Origin: Streptococcus gallinaceus
GTDB lineage: Bacteria; Bacillota; Bacilli; Lactobacillales; Streptococcaceae
Direction of reading: 5' to 3'
DNA length: 64,000 nt
Assembly: GCF_024170225.1 (NCBI RefSeq)
Contig: NZ_JALJXU010000003.1
Span: 213,764 to 277,763, forward strand
The notes under the pieces: generated by a model
Told to the model about the DNA's origin: nothing
Database searches by the model: none
The model's input: the letters and a program-made list of their open reading frames with translations, nothing else
Part shown: positions 10,971-19,783 of the stretch, piece after piece
How the letters are laid out: the number at the start of each line of letters is the position of its first letter
Numbering within the stretch: position 1 is the first letter of the stretch
Program-made: the position numbers and the translations under genes

Positions 10971-11523
10971 GAGCAGCTGTACGAGCAACCTTGCTGCTAG
11001 CATATTTGAACTGGATCTTGTGGCTGGATAGAAAATCATCAAAAGCAATTTTTCCAGCATCTGCATCGCCAACTTCGACTTCGAGTTCGTAGTCGGTTTG
11101 TCCGAGATAATTGTTTTCATCCAAGGCCATGAGGCCGATGGCTGTTCTTTTTTCCAAGCGTTTTGTGGTCAAGAATCCCCAAACATCCAGCTCAGAGAGG
11201 GGGATTTCTTTTTCGGCTAGAAGATCCTTAATGGTGCCTGCAGGTAGGTAGAACGCTTCAATTATTTCTTTCGCTTCAGCAAGCGATAGGCTTTGATTGT
11301 ATTCCATATTGCCAATTTCTTGAGGGATTTTCAAGGTTAGCTCAGCAGCATCGTGAAAAGTTCGGATGCGAAGAGAGCAACGATTGGCTTTCATGGCAAA
11401 ATCAGGTGTGTCAATATAGTAGTTTGTTTGCTCTACAAGGTCAACATCAGAAAAGAGAGGTTGCAATTTCAGGTATTCCTCTTGTGTTAGCAGTGTTTTG
11501 TATTCAATTTCTAAGTGGTTCAT
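10951..11523 (-). CDS. CYTH domain protein
   Basis: 190 aa. The family includes class IV adenylate cyclases, thiamine triphosphatases and inorganic triphosphatases. The signature E-x-E-x-K is seen as EIEYKT (residues 5-10), followed by the charged strands SLRIRTF, ELTLKIP and ELEVEVGD that line the beta-barrel tunnel. The likely activity is hydrolysis of an inorganic or organic triphosphate; cyclase activity is unlikely. It is divergent from relQ, the small alarmone synthetase, a pairing conserved in streptococci that hints at nucleotide-signal metabolism. Confidence 0.88.
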   Translation of the reverse strand: MNHLEIEYKTLLTQEEYLKLQPLFSDVDLVEQTNYYIDTPDFAMKANRCSLRIRTFHDAAELTLKIPQEIGNMEYNQSLSLAEAKEIIEAFYLPAGTIKDLLAEKEIPLSELDVWGFLTTKRLEKRTAIGLMALDENNYLGQTDYELEVEVGDADAGKIAFDDFLSSHKIQFKYASSKVARTAAQKKSVK

Positions 11524-11621
11524 TTTCAGTAGAGGAAATGCCTTTCATATGATATAATAGTCTTTGTTATTCTATACGAAAAATGAAATTTTTACAAGAA
11601 GAGAATTCGAAGGGAGAATAG

Positions 11622-12293
11622 ATGGAGTTGGACTGGGAAGAATTTTTAGATCCCTATATTCAAACAGTAGGCGAGCTAAAAATTAAGTTACGTGGGATTC
11701 GGAAGCAGTATCGCAAGGCGAATCGTCATTCACCAATTGAGTTTGTAACAGGTCGTGTTAAGCCGATTGAATCCATCAAGGAAAAGATGGTTTTACGCCA
11801 CATCAAGGAAGAAAATCTAGCTCGAGACATGCAGGATATTGCCGGCGTGCGGATCATGGTGCAGTTCGTTGATGACGTGGAAGAAGTTTTGGAAATTATT
11901 CGCCAGCGCAAGGATATGCAGATTGTTCATGAACGCGATTATATTACCAACATGAAGACTTCAGGTTATCGTTCCTACCATGTGGTGATCGAGTATCCAG
12001 TTGATACTATCAATGGAAATAAAATCGTTTTGGCAGAGATTCAAATTCGGACCTTGTCCATGAATTTTTGGGCAACAATTGAACATTCGCTCAATTACAA
12101 GTACAAGGGGAATTTCCCGGAAGAAATCAAAAAGCGCCTAGAAGTAACTGCGAAAATTGCCTATCAATTAGACGAAGAAATGCGGAAAATCCGCGACGAT
12201 ATTCAAGAAGCACAAGCTCTTTTTGATCCTGCTCACCGCAAATTAAATGACGGTGTTGGAAATAGTGACGATACAGATGAAGAATACAGATAG
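11622..12293 (+). CDS. relQ: Small alarmone synthetase (GTP pyrophosphokinase)
   Basis: 223 aa. Synthetase-only RelQ type that transfers pyrophosphate from ATP to GDP or GTP to give ppGpp or pppGpp under stress; a cytosolic tetramer in relatives. The core spans about residues 50-165, with [22 protein letters not shown] and [27 protein letters not shown], including the catalytic Glu of EIQIRT. There is no HD hydrolase domain. RBS GGAG lies upstream of the ATG. The 3' end overlaps nadK, so relQ-nadK-rluD are translationally coupled. Confidence 0.95.
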   Translation: MELDWEEFLDPYIQTVGELKIKLRGIRKQYRKANRHSPIEFVTGRVKPIESIKEKMVLRHIKEENLARDMQDIAGVRIMVQFVDDVEEVLEIIRQRKDMQIVHERDYITNMKTSGYRSYHVVIEYPVDTINGNKIVLAEIQIRTLSMNFWATIEHSLNYKYKGNFPEEIKKRLEVTAKIAYQLDEEMRKIRDDIQEAQALFDPAHRKLNDGVGNSDDTDEEYR

Positions 12294-13095
12294 AAAAAAA
12301 ATTGCCCTGCTCAGTAGCAGAAACCCGAAAAGTGAAGCTGTTTCCAAGGAATTATGGAATAAATTAAAAGATGCGAATTTTATCATGACACCTAAAAATC
12401 CGGATATCGTTATTTCGATTGGTGGAGATGGTATGCTCTTGTCCGCTTTTCATAAATATGAAAATATTCTTGATAAAGTCCGTTTTGTAGGTGTTCATAC
12501 AGGGCATCTTGGTTTTTACACGGACTATCGTAATTTTGAGATTGATGAATTGGTCGAGAATTTGAAGTTGGATACAGGTGCCAAAGTGTCGTACCCTATC
12601 CTCAATGTGAAAATTCGGATGATTGATGGGCGTGTTGTGACTGCTCGCGCATTGAACGAAGCGACGATTAAGCGCTTGTCCAAGACAATGGTGGCAGATA
12701 TCCATATCAATGGGGTGCCTTTTGAGCGATTCCGTGGCGATGGAATTGCAGTTTCTACGCCAACAGGTTCAACAGCCTACAACAAATCACTTGGCGGTGC
12801 CGTCTTACATCCGACTATTGAAGCCTTGCAAATTGCAGAAGTAGCTAGCCTAAACAATCGTGTCTATCGGACACTGGGTTCTTCGATTGTAGTGCCTAAA
12901 AAAGATAAAATTATCATCGACCCGCAACACGATGACCGTTATTCAATCGCTATTGATAACCGTACCTTTGTCTACGATAATATTGAACAAATTGATTATC
13001 AAATTGACAACCATAAAATCAATTTCGTAGCTACTCCTCGCCACACCAGTTTCTGGAATCGCGTCAAGGATGCTTTTATTGGAGAGGTGGAATAA
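12277..13095 (+). CDS. nadK: NAD kinase
   Basis: Phosphorylates NAD to NADP. The upstream in-frame ATG at 12247 is rejected in favour of ATG 12277, which gives 272 aa beginning [14 protein letters not shown], as in other streptococci. The active-site motif GGDG is seen in [14 protein letters not shown] (about residues 41-54), and the NAD-binding NE pair in [10 protein letters not shown]. It overlaps relQ at its 5' end and the pseudouridine synthase by one base (TAATG) at its 3' end. Confidence 0.95.
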   Translation: MKNTDRKKIALLSSRNPKSEAVSKELWNKLKDANFIMTPKNPDIVISIGGDGMLLSAFHKYENILDKVRFVGVHTGHLGFYTDYRNFEIDELVENLKLDTGAKVSYPILNVKIRMIDGRVVTARALNEATIKRLSKTMVADIHINGVPFERFRGDGIAVSTPTGSTAYNKSLGGAVLHPTIEALQIAEVASLNNRVYRTLGSSIVVPKKDKIIIDPQHDDRYSIAIDNRTFVYDNIEQIDYQIDNHKINFVATPRHTSFWNRVKDAFIGEVE

Positions 13096-14006
13096 TGCGA
13101 TTTGAATTTATTGTTGATCAGCGGATGAATGTCAAAAATCTCTTGAAAAAGCATGATATTTCTAAGTCACTTCTAGCAAAAATCAAGTTTGCTGGGGGTG
13201 ATATTCAGGTGAATGGCGTTCGGCAGAATGCCATTTTCCTTGTAGAAATTGGAGACCGTGTTACCATTGACATTCCCAGCGAAGAAGATGTGACTGGGAG
13301 TTTAGCACCTGTTGATGTTCCTTTGGATATTGTCTATGAAGACGAGCATTTTATGATTATTGAAAAGCCCTATGGTGTGACTTCTATTCCGAGTAGTTTG
13401 CATTCAAATACCATCGCAAACTTTGTCAAGGCTTATTATTTGCAGCAGAACTACGAAAATAAGCGGGTCCACATCGTGACTCGCTTGGATAAGGATACCT
13501 CAGGCCTCATGCTTTTTGCCAAGCATGGCTATGCCCATGCTCGCCTTGATAAACAACTACAAGCAAAGCAAATCCATAAGCGCTACTATGCTTTAGTGCG
13601 TGGAGCGGGACATTTTGAGGAAACAGGGGATATCATTGCTCCCATTGGACGTCCAAATGATAGCATCATCACTCGATGTGTGACAAAATCGGGCAAGTAT
13701 GCTCATACTTCTTATAAGGTTGTACAATCCTGGGGAGATGTGTATTTGGTGGATATCCAGCTCCATACAGGACGAACCCACCAAATTCGAGTGCATTTTG
13801 CCCATATCGGTTTTCCGCTTTTAGGAGATGACCTCTACGGTGGAAGCTTGGATTATGGAATTGAGCGGCAGGCTTTGCATTGTCATCTGTTGGAATTTTT
13901 CAATCCTTTTTCAGAAAAAAACTTGGTGCTCAAAAGTACACTACCAGCTGATTTTAAAGCAATTATAGATTCTTTTCAGAAAGAAGATGAAGCATTTGAC
14001 AAATAG
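13095..14006 (+). CDS. RluD-family pseudouridine synthase
   Basis: 303 aa. Isomerises uridine to pseudouridine in RNA. The N-terminal part resembles an S4-like RNA-binding region (about 1-75). The catalytic motif RLDKDTSGLMLFAKH contains the invariant Asp, and the family motifs HKRYYALVRG and LHTGRTHQIRVHFAHIGFPLLGDDLYGG follow. Related to RluA/RluC/RluD/YhcT types; the exact RNA target cannot be read from the sequence. Last gene of the relQ-nadK run, 51 bp before pta. Confidence 0.9.
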   Translation: MRFEFIVDQRMNVKNLLKKHDISKSLLAKIKFAGGDIQVNGVRQNAIFLVEIGDRVTIDIPSEEDVTGSLAPVDVPLDIVYEDEHFMIIEKPYGVTSIPSSLHSNTIANFVKAYYLQQNYENKRVHIVTRLDKDTSGLMLFAKHGYAHARLDKQLQAKQIHKRYYALVRGAGHFEETGDIIAPIGRPNDSIITRCVTKSGKYAHTSYKVVQSWGDVYLVDIQLHTGRTHQIRVHFAHIGFPLLGDDLYGGSLDYGIERQALHCHLLEFFNPFSEKNLVLKSTLPADFKAIIDSFQKEDEAFDK

Positions 14007-14057
14007 GATTCAAAGCGTTATCATTATCAAGAAATGAATAATAATTTGAGGTATAAA

Positions 14058-15044
14058 ATGGAAATTCGGAACTTATTTGGTGAATTGAAGCATAAAATCG
14101 TCGGCAAAAAACTTCGTATTGTTTTCCCAGAGGGAACAGATGAGCGTGTTGTTCGTGCGGCTGCTCGTTTGAAATTTGAAGGTTTGGCTGAGCCAATTAT
14201 CTTGGGTGTACCAGAAGAAGTACACACTTTGTTGACAGAATTTGGCTTCTCAAACCCAGGTATCACTGTTATCAATCCAAACGATTATGCTAACTTTGAA
14301 ACAATGAAGCAAGAATTCGTTAGCCTTCGTAAAGGTAAAGTGGACGAAGCACAAGCAGATACTATTTTGCGTGATGTCAACTACTTTGGTGTTATGTTGG
14401 TGCAAATGGGCTTGGCTGAAGGTATGGTTTCAGGTGCGGCTCACTCAACAGCAGATACTGTTCGTCCTGCCCTTCAAATTATCAAAACAAAACCAGGTGT
14501 GAAACGTACTTCAGGTGTCTTCCTCATGGTTAAAGATGAGCACAAATACATCTTTGGTGACTGTGCTATCAACATTGATCCTGATGCTGAAACATTGGCT
14601 GAAATCGCGATTAACTCAGCAGCAACAGCTGAAACCTTCGGTATTGATCCTAAAGTAGCTATGATTTCTTACTCAACAAAAGGTTCTGGTTCAGGACCAC
14701 ACGTTGATAAGGTCGTAGAAGCAACTCGTATTGCAAACGAACTTCGTCCAGATCTTTTGATTGACGGTGAATTGCAAATGGATGCTGCTCTTGAGCCAAA
14801 CACTGCTCGTTTGAAAGCACCAAACAGCCCAGTTGCAGGTCAAGCTAATGTATTTATCTTCCCAGCTATTGAAGCAGGAAACATCGCTTACAAGATTGCA
14901 GAACGTTTGGGTGGCTTTGATGCGGTAGGTCCAGTTCTCCAAGGATTGAACAAACCAGTTAATGACTTGTCTCGTGGCTGTAGTTCAGAAGATGTATACA
15001 AATTGGGAATTATCACTGCAGCACAAGCAGTTGATGCGTTTTAA
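14058..15044 (+). CDS. pta: Phosphate acetyltransferase
   Basis: Interconverts acetyl-CoA and acetyl phosphate in the overflow acetate pathway. ATG 14058 is chosen over 14034 because GAGG lies 6 nt upstream; the product is 328 aa, the short single-domain type. Family motifs are seen: RIVFPEGTDERVVRAA near the N-terminus, GMVSGAAHSTADTVRPALQIIKT in the middle, and LQGLNKPVNDLSRGC near the C-terminus. The gene follows relQ-nadK-rluD, as in pneumococcus. Confidence 0.96.
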   Translation: MEIRNLFGELKHKIVGKKLRIVFPEGTDERVVRAAARLKFEGLAEPIILGVPEEVHTLLTEFGFSNPGITVINPNDYANFETMKQEFVSLRKGKVDEAQADTILRDVNYFGVMLVQMGLAEGMVSGAAHSTADTVRPALQIIKTKPGVKRTSGVFLMVKDEHKYIFGDCAINIDPDAETLAEIAINSAATAETFGIDPKVAMISYSTKGSGSGPHVDKVVEATRIANELRPDLLIDGELQMDAALEPNTARLKAPNSPVAGQANVFIFPAIEAGNIAYKIAERLGGFDAVGPVLQGLNKPVNDLSRGCSSEDVYKLGIITAAQAVDAF

Positions 15045-15047
15045 AAT

Positions 15048-16775
15048 ATGAAATCATTATTGCGTTATTTCAAAGGTTATATCAAGGAAGCCAGTCTTGC
15101 TCCCTTGTTTAAGCTACTCGAAGCTTGTTTTGAGTTGTTTGTCCCTTTGGTGATTGCGGCAATTGTTGATCAGATTATTCCACATGGCAATCAGGGGAAC
15201 TTGGTTGCCATGGTTTTATTATTGATGGGATTAGCAGTTGTTGGAGTTGTCGTTGCCTTGATTGCCCAGTATTATTCGGCAAAGGCGGCGGTAGGCTATA
15301 CAAAACAATTAACTCAAGACCTTTATAAGAAAGTACTTTCTCTTCCAAAAGTCAATCAAGACCAGCTGTCTACCTCTAGTCTTTTGACTCGGTTGACCAG
15401 TGATAGCTTGCAGATTCAGACTGGAATCAATACCTTCCTTCGCCTCTTTCTGCGTGCTCCAATTGTTGTATTTGGAGCTCTCTTGATGGCTTTTCGGATT
15501 AGTCCACGCTTGTCTATCTTATTTGTGGTGATGATTGCCATTTTATTTACCATCGTTATCGTGATTTCGCGGATTTCTTCTTGTTATTTTGCTACGATTC
15601 GTCTTGGACTGGATCAGTTGGTCAAATCTGTACGTGAAAATAGTTTGGGTATGCGTGTGATTCGTGCTTTCGGCCAACGAAATCGGGAAATTGCAGGTTT
15701 CACGGAGAAAAATACTTCTTATCAACATTTGCAAGTTCAAGCAGGATACTGGTCTGCCTTGCTGACACCGGCAACTTACTTGGTGGTCAATCTGACCTTG
15801 GTTGTCTTGATTTGGAAGGGCCAAATCTCTATCGCAGCAAATGCTTTGGAAGTTGGTATGTTGGTTGCTTTGATCAATTATCTCTTGCAGATACTGGTCG
15901 AGTTGGTCAAGCTGGTTATGGTTGTTACTGCTTTAAATCAGACCTTTATCAGTGCCCAACGCGTTCAGGAAATCTTTGAGCAGGATTCAGAGGATTTAGA
16001 AGCTATCTTGGAGCGGGAAAAGAGCACAATACCTGGGCAGGCGATTCTTGTCCAAAAAGCAACTTTTACCTACCCAACAGCCGTAGAGCCGTCTTTGGAA
16101 AATATAGATTTTTCTTTGCAAGCGAGCGACTTTTTCGGTATTATCGGAGGAACTGGCTCTGGTAAATCTAGTCTAATTCAGCTATTGCTGCGTTTTTATC
16201 AACCAGATACAGGTAGAATTACTGTCTACAAAGATGATTATAGCCCTCAGAATCTGAAAAATTGGCGAGAATTATTTGCCTTTGTTCCTCAAAAAGCCCA
16301 ATTATTCAGCGGCAGTATCGCTTCGAATCTGACCTTGGGATTGTCAGATGTTTCTCAAGAGAAGATGTGGTGGGCTCTGACCATTGCACAAGCCAAGGAA
16401 TTTGTGGTCGAAAAAGGCGGTCTAGATGCAAGAGTAGAAGCCTTTGGGCAGAATTTTTCAGGCGGACAGCGGCAGCGATTAACCATTGCCAGAGCTATTT
16501 TACAAGAAGCCCCAATCTTGGTCTTGGACGATTCGACATCGGCTTTGGATTATCTGACAGAAAGTCGTTTGTTGACAGCTATTCGTCACGAGTTGCTTTC
16601 TCAGACCTTGATCATGATTTCGCAGCGGACCAATAGTTTGCGTCACGCCAATCAGATTTTAGTCTTAGACCAAGGACAGCAGGCTGGCCTTGGTCGACAT
16701 GAAGAATTGCTCGAGAATTGCCCTGTATACCAAGAAATCCATCATTCTCAGCAAAATAAAGGAGGTGCGTCATGA
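15048..16775 (+). CDS. ABC exporter, permease/ATPase subunit with degenerate site
   Basis: 575 aa with about six transmembrane helices in residues 1-300 and a C-terminal nucleotide-binding domain. Walker A GGTGSGKSS, signature FSGGQRQR, and Walker B ILVLDDSTSALD. The residue after Walker B is Asp rather than the catalytic Glu, the mark of the degenerate half of a heterodimeric exporter. It overlaps the next gene by 4 bp (ATGA), and that gene carries the canonical half. The pair resembles LmrCD/PatAB-class multidrug exporters; the substrate cannot be assigned. It starts 3 bp after pta, so read-through from pta is likely. Confidence 0.9.
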   Translation: MKSLLRYFKGYIKEASLAPLFKLLEACFELFVPLVIAAIVDQIIPHGNQGNLVAMVLLLMGLAVVGVVVALIAQYYSAKAAVGYTKQLTQDLYKKVLSLPKVNQDQLSTSSLLTRLTSDSLQIQTGINTFLRLFLRAPIVVFGALLMAFRISPRLSILFVVMIAILFTIVIVISRISSCYFATIRLGLDQLVKSVRENSLGMRVIRAFGQRNREIAGFTEKNTSYQHLQVQAGYWSALLTPATYLVVNLTLVVLIWKGQISIAANALEVGMLVALINYLLQILVELVKLVMVVTALNQTFISAQRVQEIFEQDSEDLEAILEREKSTIPGQAILVQKATFTYPTAVEPSLENIDFSLQASDFFGIIGGTGSGKSSLIQLLLRFYQPDTGRITVYKDDYSPQNLKNWRELFAFVPQKAQLFSGSIASNLTLGLSDVSQEKMWWALTIAQAKEFVVEKGGLDARVEAFGQNFSGGQRQRLTIARAILQEAPILVLDDSTSALDYLTESRLLTAIRHELLSQTLIMISQRTNSLRHANQILVLDQGQQAGLGRHEELLENCPVYQEIHHSQQNKGGAS

Positions 16776-18544
16776 GAAAAAAAGAGACGAAACCAATCCT
16801 TGGAAAATTACTGAAATTGATGACCAAATACCCTCTCCGACTTGGGCTTATCTTGCTAGGAACGCTTGTCCAAGTGCTGCTAACAGTCTATCTTCCCATC
16901 CTAATGGGGCAGGCTATTGATACCATATTGGCCGGTCAAGGACTAGCTCCTGTTATGGTTATTCTATGGAAAATGCTAGCAGTAGTAGCCGGCAATACTC
17001 TTATCCAGTGGGTAATCCCTCTACTGACCAATCAAATTATCTACGCCGTCATGGCAGACTTACGCCAGCAAGTTTTTGAGAAACTACACCAATTACCACT
17101 TAGCTACCTAGACCGTCAAAGTATTGGCGATATAGTTGCTCGGATTTCTTCAGACAGTGAACAGCTGACAAATGGTTTGGTCATGATTTTTAATCAATTT
17201 TTAGTTGGCATTTTAACCATTCTCTTTACCATTATCACAATGGCCCAGCTGGATAGCTTGATGATGCTTATCGTTGTAGCTCTGACTCCGCTCTCTCTCT
17301 TTATGGCTCGATTTATTGCCAAAAAAAGTTACCTTTATTATCGTCAGCAAACTCAGTCGCGTGGGGAGCAAACGACTTATCTGGAAGAAAGCATGGGAAA
17401 TCTTTCCTTGATTCAGGCTTTCAATGCGCAAGAGCAATCTACAGCTGATTTTGAAGTTGTAAATCAACAGTATGCACAGCATTCCCAACGAGCGATCTTT
17501 GCCTCATCGACTATTAATCCAACGACTCGATTTGTCAATGCGACAATTTATGCCTTATTGACGGGTCTGGGGGCATGGCGGATTATGCAGGGGACTTTTA
17601 CGGTCGGTTCTTTGACGACCTTCCTCAACTACGTCAATCAGTACACCAAGCCTTTTAATGACATTTCCTCGGTTTTATCCGAGTTACAAAGTGCCATGGC
17701 TTGTGCAGAACGCCTGTTTGATATTTTGGAGCAGCCTTCCATTCAGGAAAATAATGTCAAGGAACTGCAATTTTCAGATGTAGAGGGAGCTTTTGATTTT
17801 GAAAATGTCGCCTTTTCATACGATGCTAAAAAATCCTTGATTGAAGACCTCAACCTCACTATCCCTTCTGGGAGCACAGTAGCCATCGTAGGACCAACGG
17901 GCGCAGGTAAATCAACCTTGATTAACCTCCTCATGCGATTTTATGATACCAATCAAGGGAGAATCTTGATAGATGGCAATTCAATTACAGACTATAGTCG
18001 GGACTCGCTTCGCCGTCAAATTGGTATGGTGCTCCAAGAAACGTGGCTTAAAACAGCTACCATTCATGAAAATATCGCCTACGGTTATCCAAATGCAACC
18101 CGAGAATTAGTCGTGGAAGCAGCCAAAGCAGCCAATGCTGATTTCTTTATTCGCCAATTACCAAACGGATATGACACCTATCTAGCCGATGCAGGCGAGT
18201 CGCTCTCTCAAGGGCAACGACAATTGCTGGCTATTGCACGTATCTTTGTCAAAGTGCCGAAAATTCTAATCCTAGATGAAGCGACGTCTTCCATTGATAC
18301 ACGGACGGAAGTCTACATCCAAGAAGCCTTTGATAAACTGATGGACGGGCGGACTAGTTTCATCATTGCTCACCGTCTGTCAACCATTCAGTCAGCTGAC
18401 ATCATTTTGGTTATGGTCGACGGCAAGATTGTTGAACAAGGCAATCACGATAGCCTGATGGCAAGCAAGGGATTCTATTACCAAATGGTCCAAAGTCAGG
18501 GAACAATTCAACTGTGCGGGGGTGGGAAGACGAACTCTTTCTGA
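16772..18544 (+). CDS. ABC exporter, permease/ATPase subunit with canonical site
   Basis: 590 aa; transmembrane domain in about residues 15-310, nucleotide-binding domain after 340. Walker A GPTGAGKST, signature LSQGQRQL, Walker B ILILDEATSSID with the catalytic Glu, and a switch histidine in IIAHRLST. It pairs with the preceding subunit as a heterodimer. The last residues (about CGGGKTNSF) are encoded by one arm of an inverted repeat that resembles an S. suis interspersed repeat. The native C-terminus was therefore probably replaced when the repeat inserted; the essential domain is intact. Confidence 0.9.
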   Translation: MRKKETKPILGKLLKLMTKYPLRLGLILLGTLVQVLLTVYLPILMGQAIDTILAGQGLAPVMVILWKMLAVVAGNTLIQWVIPLLTNQIIYAVMADLRQQVFEKLHQLPLSYLDRQSIGDIVARISSDSEQLTNGLVMIFNQFLVGILTILFTIITMAQLDSLMMLIVVALTPLSLFMARFIAKKSYLYYRQQTQSRGEQTTYLEESMGNLSLIQAFNAQEQSTADFEVVNQQYAQHSQRAIFASSTINPTTRFVNATIYALLTGLGAWRIMQGTFTVGSLTTFLNYVNQYTKPFNDISSVLSELQSAMACAERLFDILEQPSIQENNVKELQFSDVEGAFDFENVAFSYDAKKSLIEDLNLTIPSGSTVAIVGPTGAGKSTLINLLMRFYDTNQGRILIDGNSITDYSRDSLRRQIGMVLQETWLKTATIHENIAYGYPNATRELVVEAAKAANADFFIRQLPNGYDTYLADAGESLSQGQRQLLAIARIFVKVPKILILDEATSSIDTRTEVYIQEAFDKLMDGRTSFIIAHRLSTIQSADIILVMVDGKIVEQGNHDSLMASKGFYYQMVQSQGTIQLCGGGKTNSF

Positions 18545-18571
18545 TTAGTCAGAGTTCTTTCCCACTCCCTT
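18505..18571. repeat. Inverted repeat at the ABC transporter 3' end, likely a dispersed-repeat remnant
   Basis: Long imperfect hairpin: outer arms GGGGTGGGAA (18519-18528) and TTCCCACTCC (18559-18568), inner arms GAACTCT (18532-18538) and AGAGTTC (18551-18557). Preceded by TCAACTGTGCGGG. From memory, this text resembles a repeat common in S. suis intergenic regions. It may also act as the terminator. Confidence 0.55.
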
Positions 18572-18572
18572 T

Positions 18573-18590
18573 TATGATATACTGGATATA
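18573..18590 (+). promoter_or_regulatory. mutY promoter, leaderless arrangement
   Basis: TATGAT/TATACT -10-like boxes at 18573-18583. The expected start point falls at or within a base or two of the mutY ATG at 18590. There is no Shine-Dalgarno and no clear -35 box. Confidence 0.4.
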
Positions 18591-19738
18591 TGTTAGATTT
18601 GAATGAGTATGGAATTGAGATGTGGCCGAATGAGAAGATTCGAGCTTTTCGTAAGGCTTTGTTGGACTGGTATGATGCCAATAAGCGTGACCTACCTTGG
18701 CGTAGAACTTCAGATCCCTATGCGATTTGGGTATCAGAAATAATGCTGCAACAGACGCGTGTAGATATTGTCATTCCCTATTACGAAAGTTTTTTGTATC
18801 GCTTGCCGACCATTTCGGACTTGGCAGCAGCAGATGAAGAAACCCTCCTCAAAGTCTGGGAGGGACTGGGATACTATTCTCGCGTGCGCAATATGCGGAC
18901 AGCGGCTCAACAGATGATGGAGCATTTTGATGGACAATTTCCCACTACCTACCAAGAAATTACAAGCTTAAAAGGAATTGGTCCCTACACTGCGGGAGCT
19001 ATTTCCAGTATTGCTTTTAATTTACCTGAGCCTGCGGTGGATGGCAATGTTATGCGGGTGCTAAGTCGTCTTTTTGAGGTCAATTATGATATCGGTGTTC
19101 CTAGCAATCGAAAAATTTTCCAAGCTATGATGGAGATTTTGATTGACCCTGAACGTCCGGGAGACTTTAATCAGGCTCTGATGGACTTAGGTTCTGACAT
19201 TGAATCACCTGTTAATCCACGTCCAGAGGATAGCCCGGTTAAGGAGTTTAGCGCAGCTTATTTGCACGGAACCATGGACAAATATCCGATCAAAGCTCCT
19301 AAGAAGAAGCCGACGCCCGTCTATTATCAGGCCTATATCATCCGCAATCAGGCTAACCAATTTTTACTTGAAAAAAATACAGATGCAGGCCTCTTATCTG
19401 GTTTTTGGTCTTTTCCCTTGATTGAAAAATCTTCTTCCAGCACAAAAGAAATCAATCTTTTTGAAGTCGTAGAAGTAGTGGATGTCTTGGGTTTATTTGA
19501 AAAAAATTACGGACAGAAAGTTCAATGGCTGGAGCAAGAATTTCAACCGGTTCAACATATTTTTAGTCACCGAAAATGGCAAGTTGACTTGGTTGAAGGC
19601 ATTGTGGAAGAAGACAAGGTGGATAAGGACCGCGAGTTACGTTGGGTTTCCGTCGAAGATTTTCATGCCTACCCCTTTGCCAAACCCCAGCAAAAAATGT
19701 GGGATTCCTATCTCAAGGGCAAAGCAAAACACAAATAA
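18590..19738 (+). CDS. mutY: A/G-specific adenine glycosylase lacking the iron-sulfur cluster
   Basis: 382 aa. Removes adenine mispaired with 8-oxoguanine. The N-terminal glycosylase domain has the catalytic Glu in SEIMLQQTRV, a helix-hairpin-helix at LKGIGPYTAGAIS, and Asp in AVDGNVMRVL. The C-terminal MutT-like domain reads the 8-oxoG. The protein contains no cysteine at all: where most MutY proteins have four cysteines binding a [4Fe-4S] cluster, this one reads DLGSDIESPVNPRPEDSPV. Cluster-less MutY is known in Lactobacillales. The start MLDLNEYG matches the pneumococcal protein; there is no Shine-Dalgarno. Confidence 0.95.
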   Translation: MLDLNEYGIEMWPNEKIRAFRKALLDWYDANKRDLPWRRTSDPYAIWVSEIMLQQTRVDIVIPYYESFLYRLPTISDLAAADEETLLKVWEGLGYYSRVRNMRTAAQQMMEHFDGQFPTTYQEITSLKGIGPYTAGAISSIAFNLPEPAVDGNVMRVLSRLFEVNYDIGVPSNRKIFQAMMEILIDPERPGDFNQALMDLGSDIESPVNPRPEDSPVKEFSAAYLHGTMDKYPIKAPKKKPTPVYYQAYIIRNQANQFLLEKNTDAGLLSGFWSFPLIEKSSSSTKEINLFEVVEVVDVLGLFEKNYGQKVQWLEQEFQPVQHIFSHRKWQVDLVEGIVEEDKVDKDRELRWVSVEDFHAYPFAKPQQKMWDSYLKGKAKHK

Positions 19739-19739
19739 A

Positions 19740-19780
19740 ATAAAAACAGCAGAATTGTGATAGACAAACTGCTGTTTTCT
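19740..19780. terminator. Bidirectional terminator between mutY and the 272-aa gene
   Basis: AAAACAGCAG ... CTGCTGTTTT, 10-bp perfect stem with A- and T-rich flanks, placed between two convergent genes. Confidence 0.8.
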
Positions 19781-19783
19781 TGT

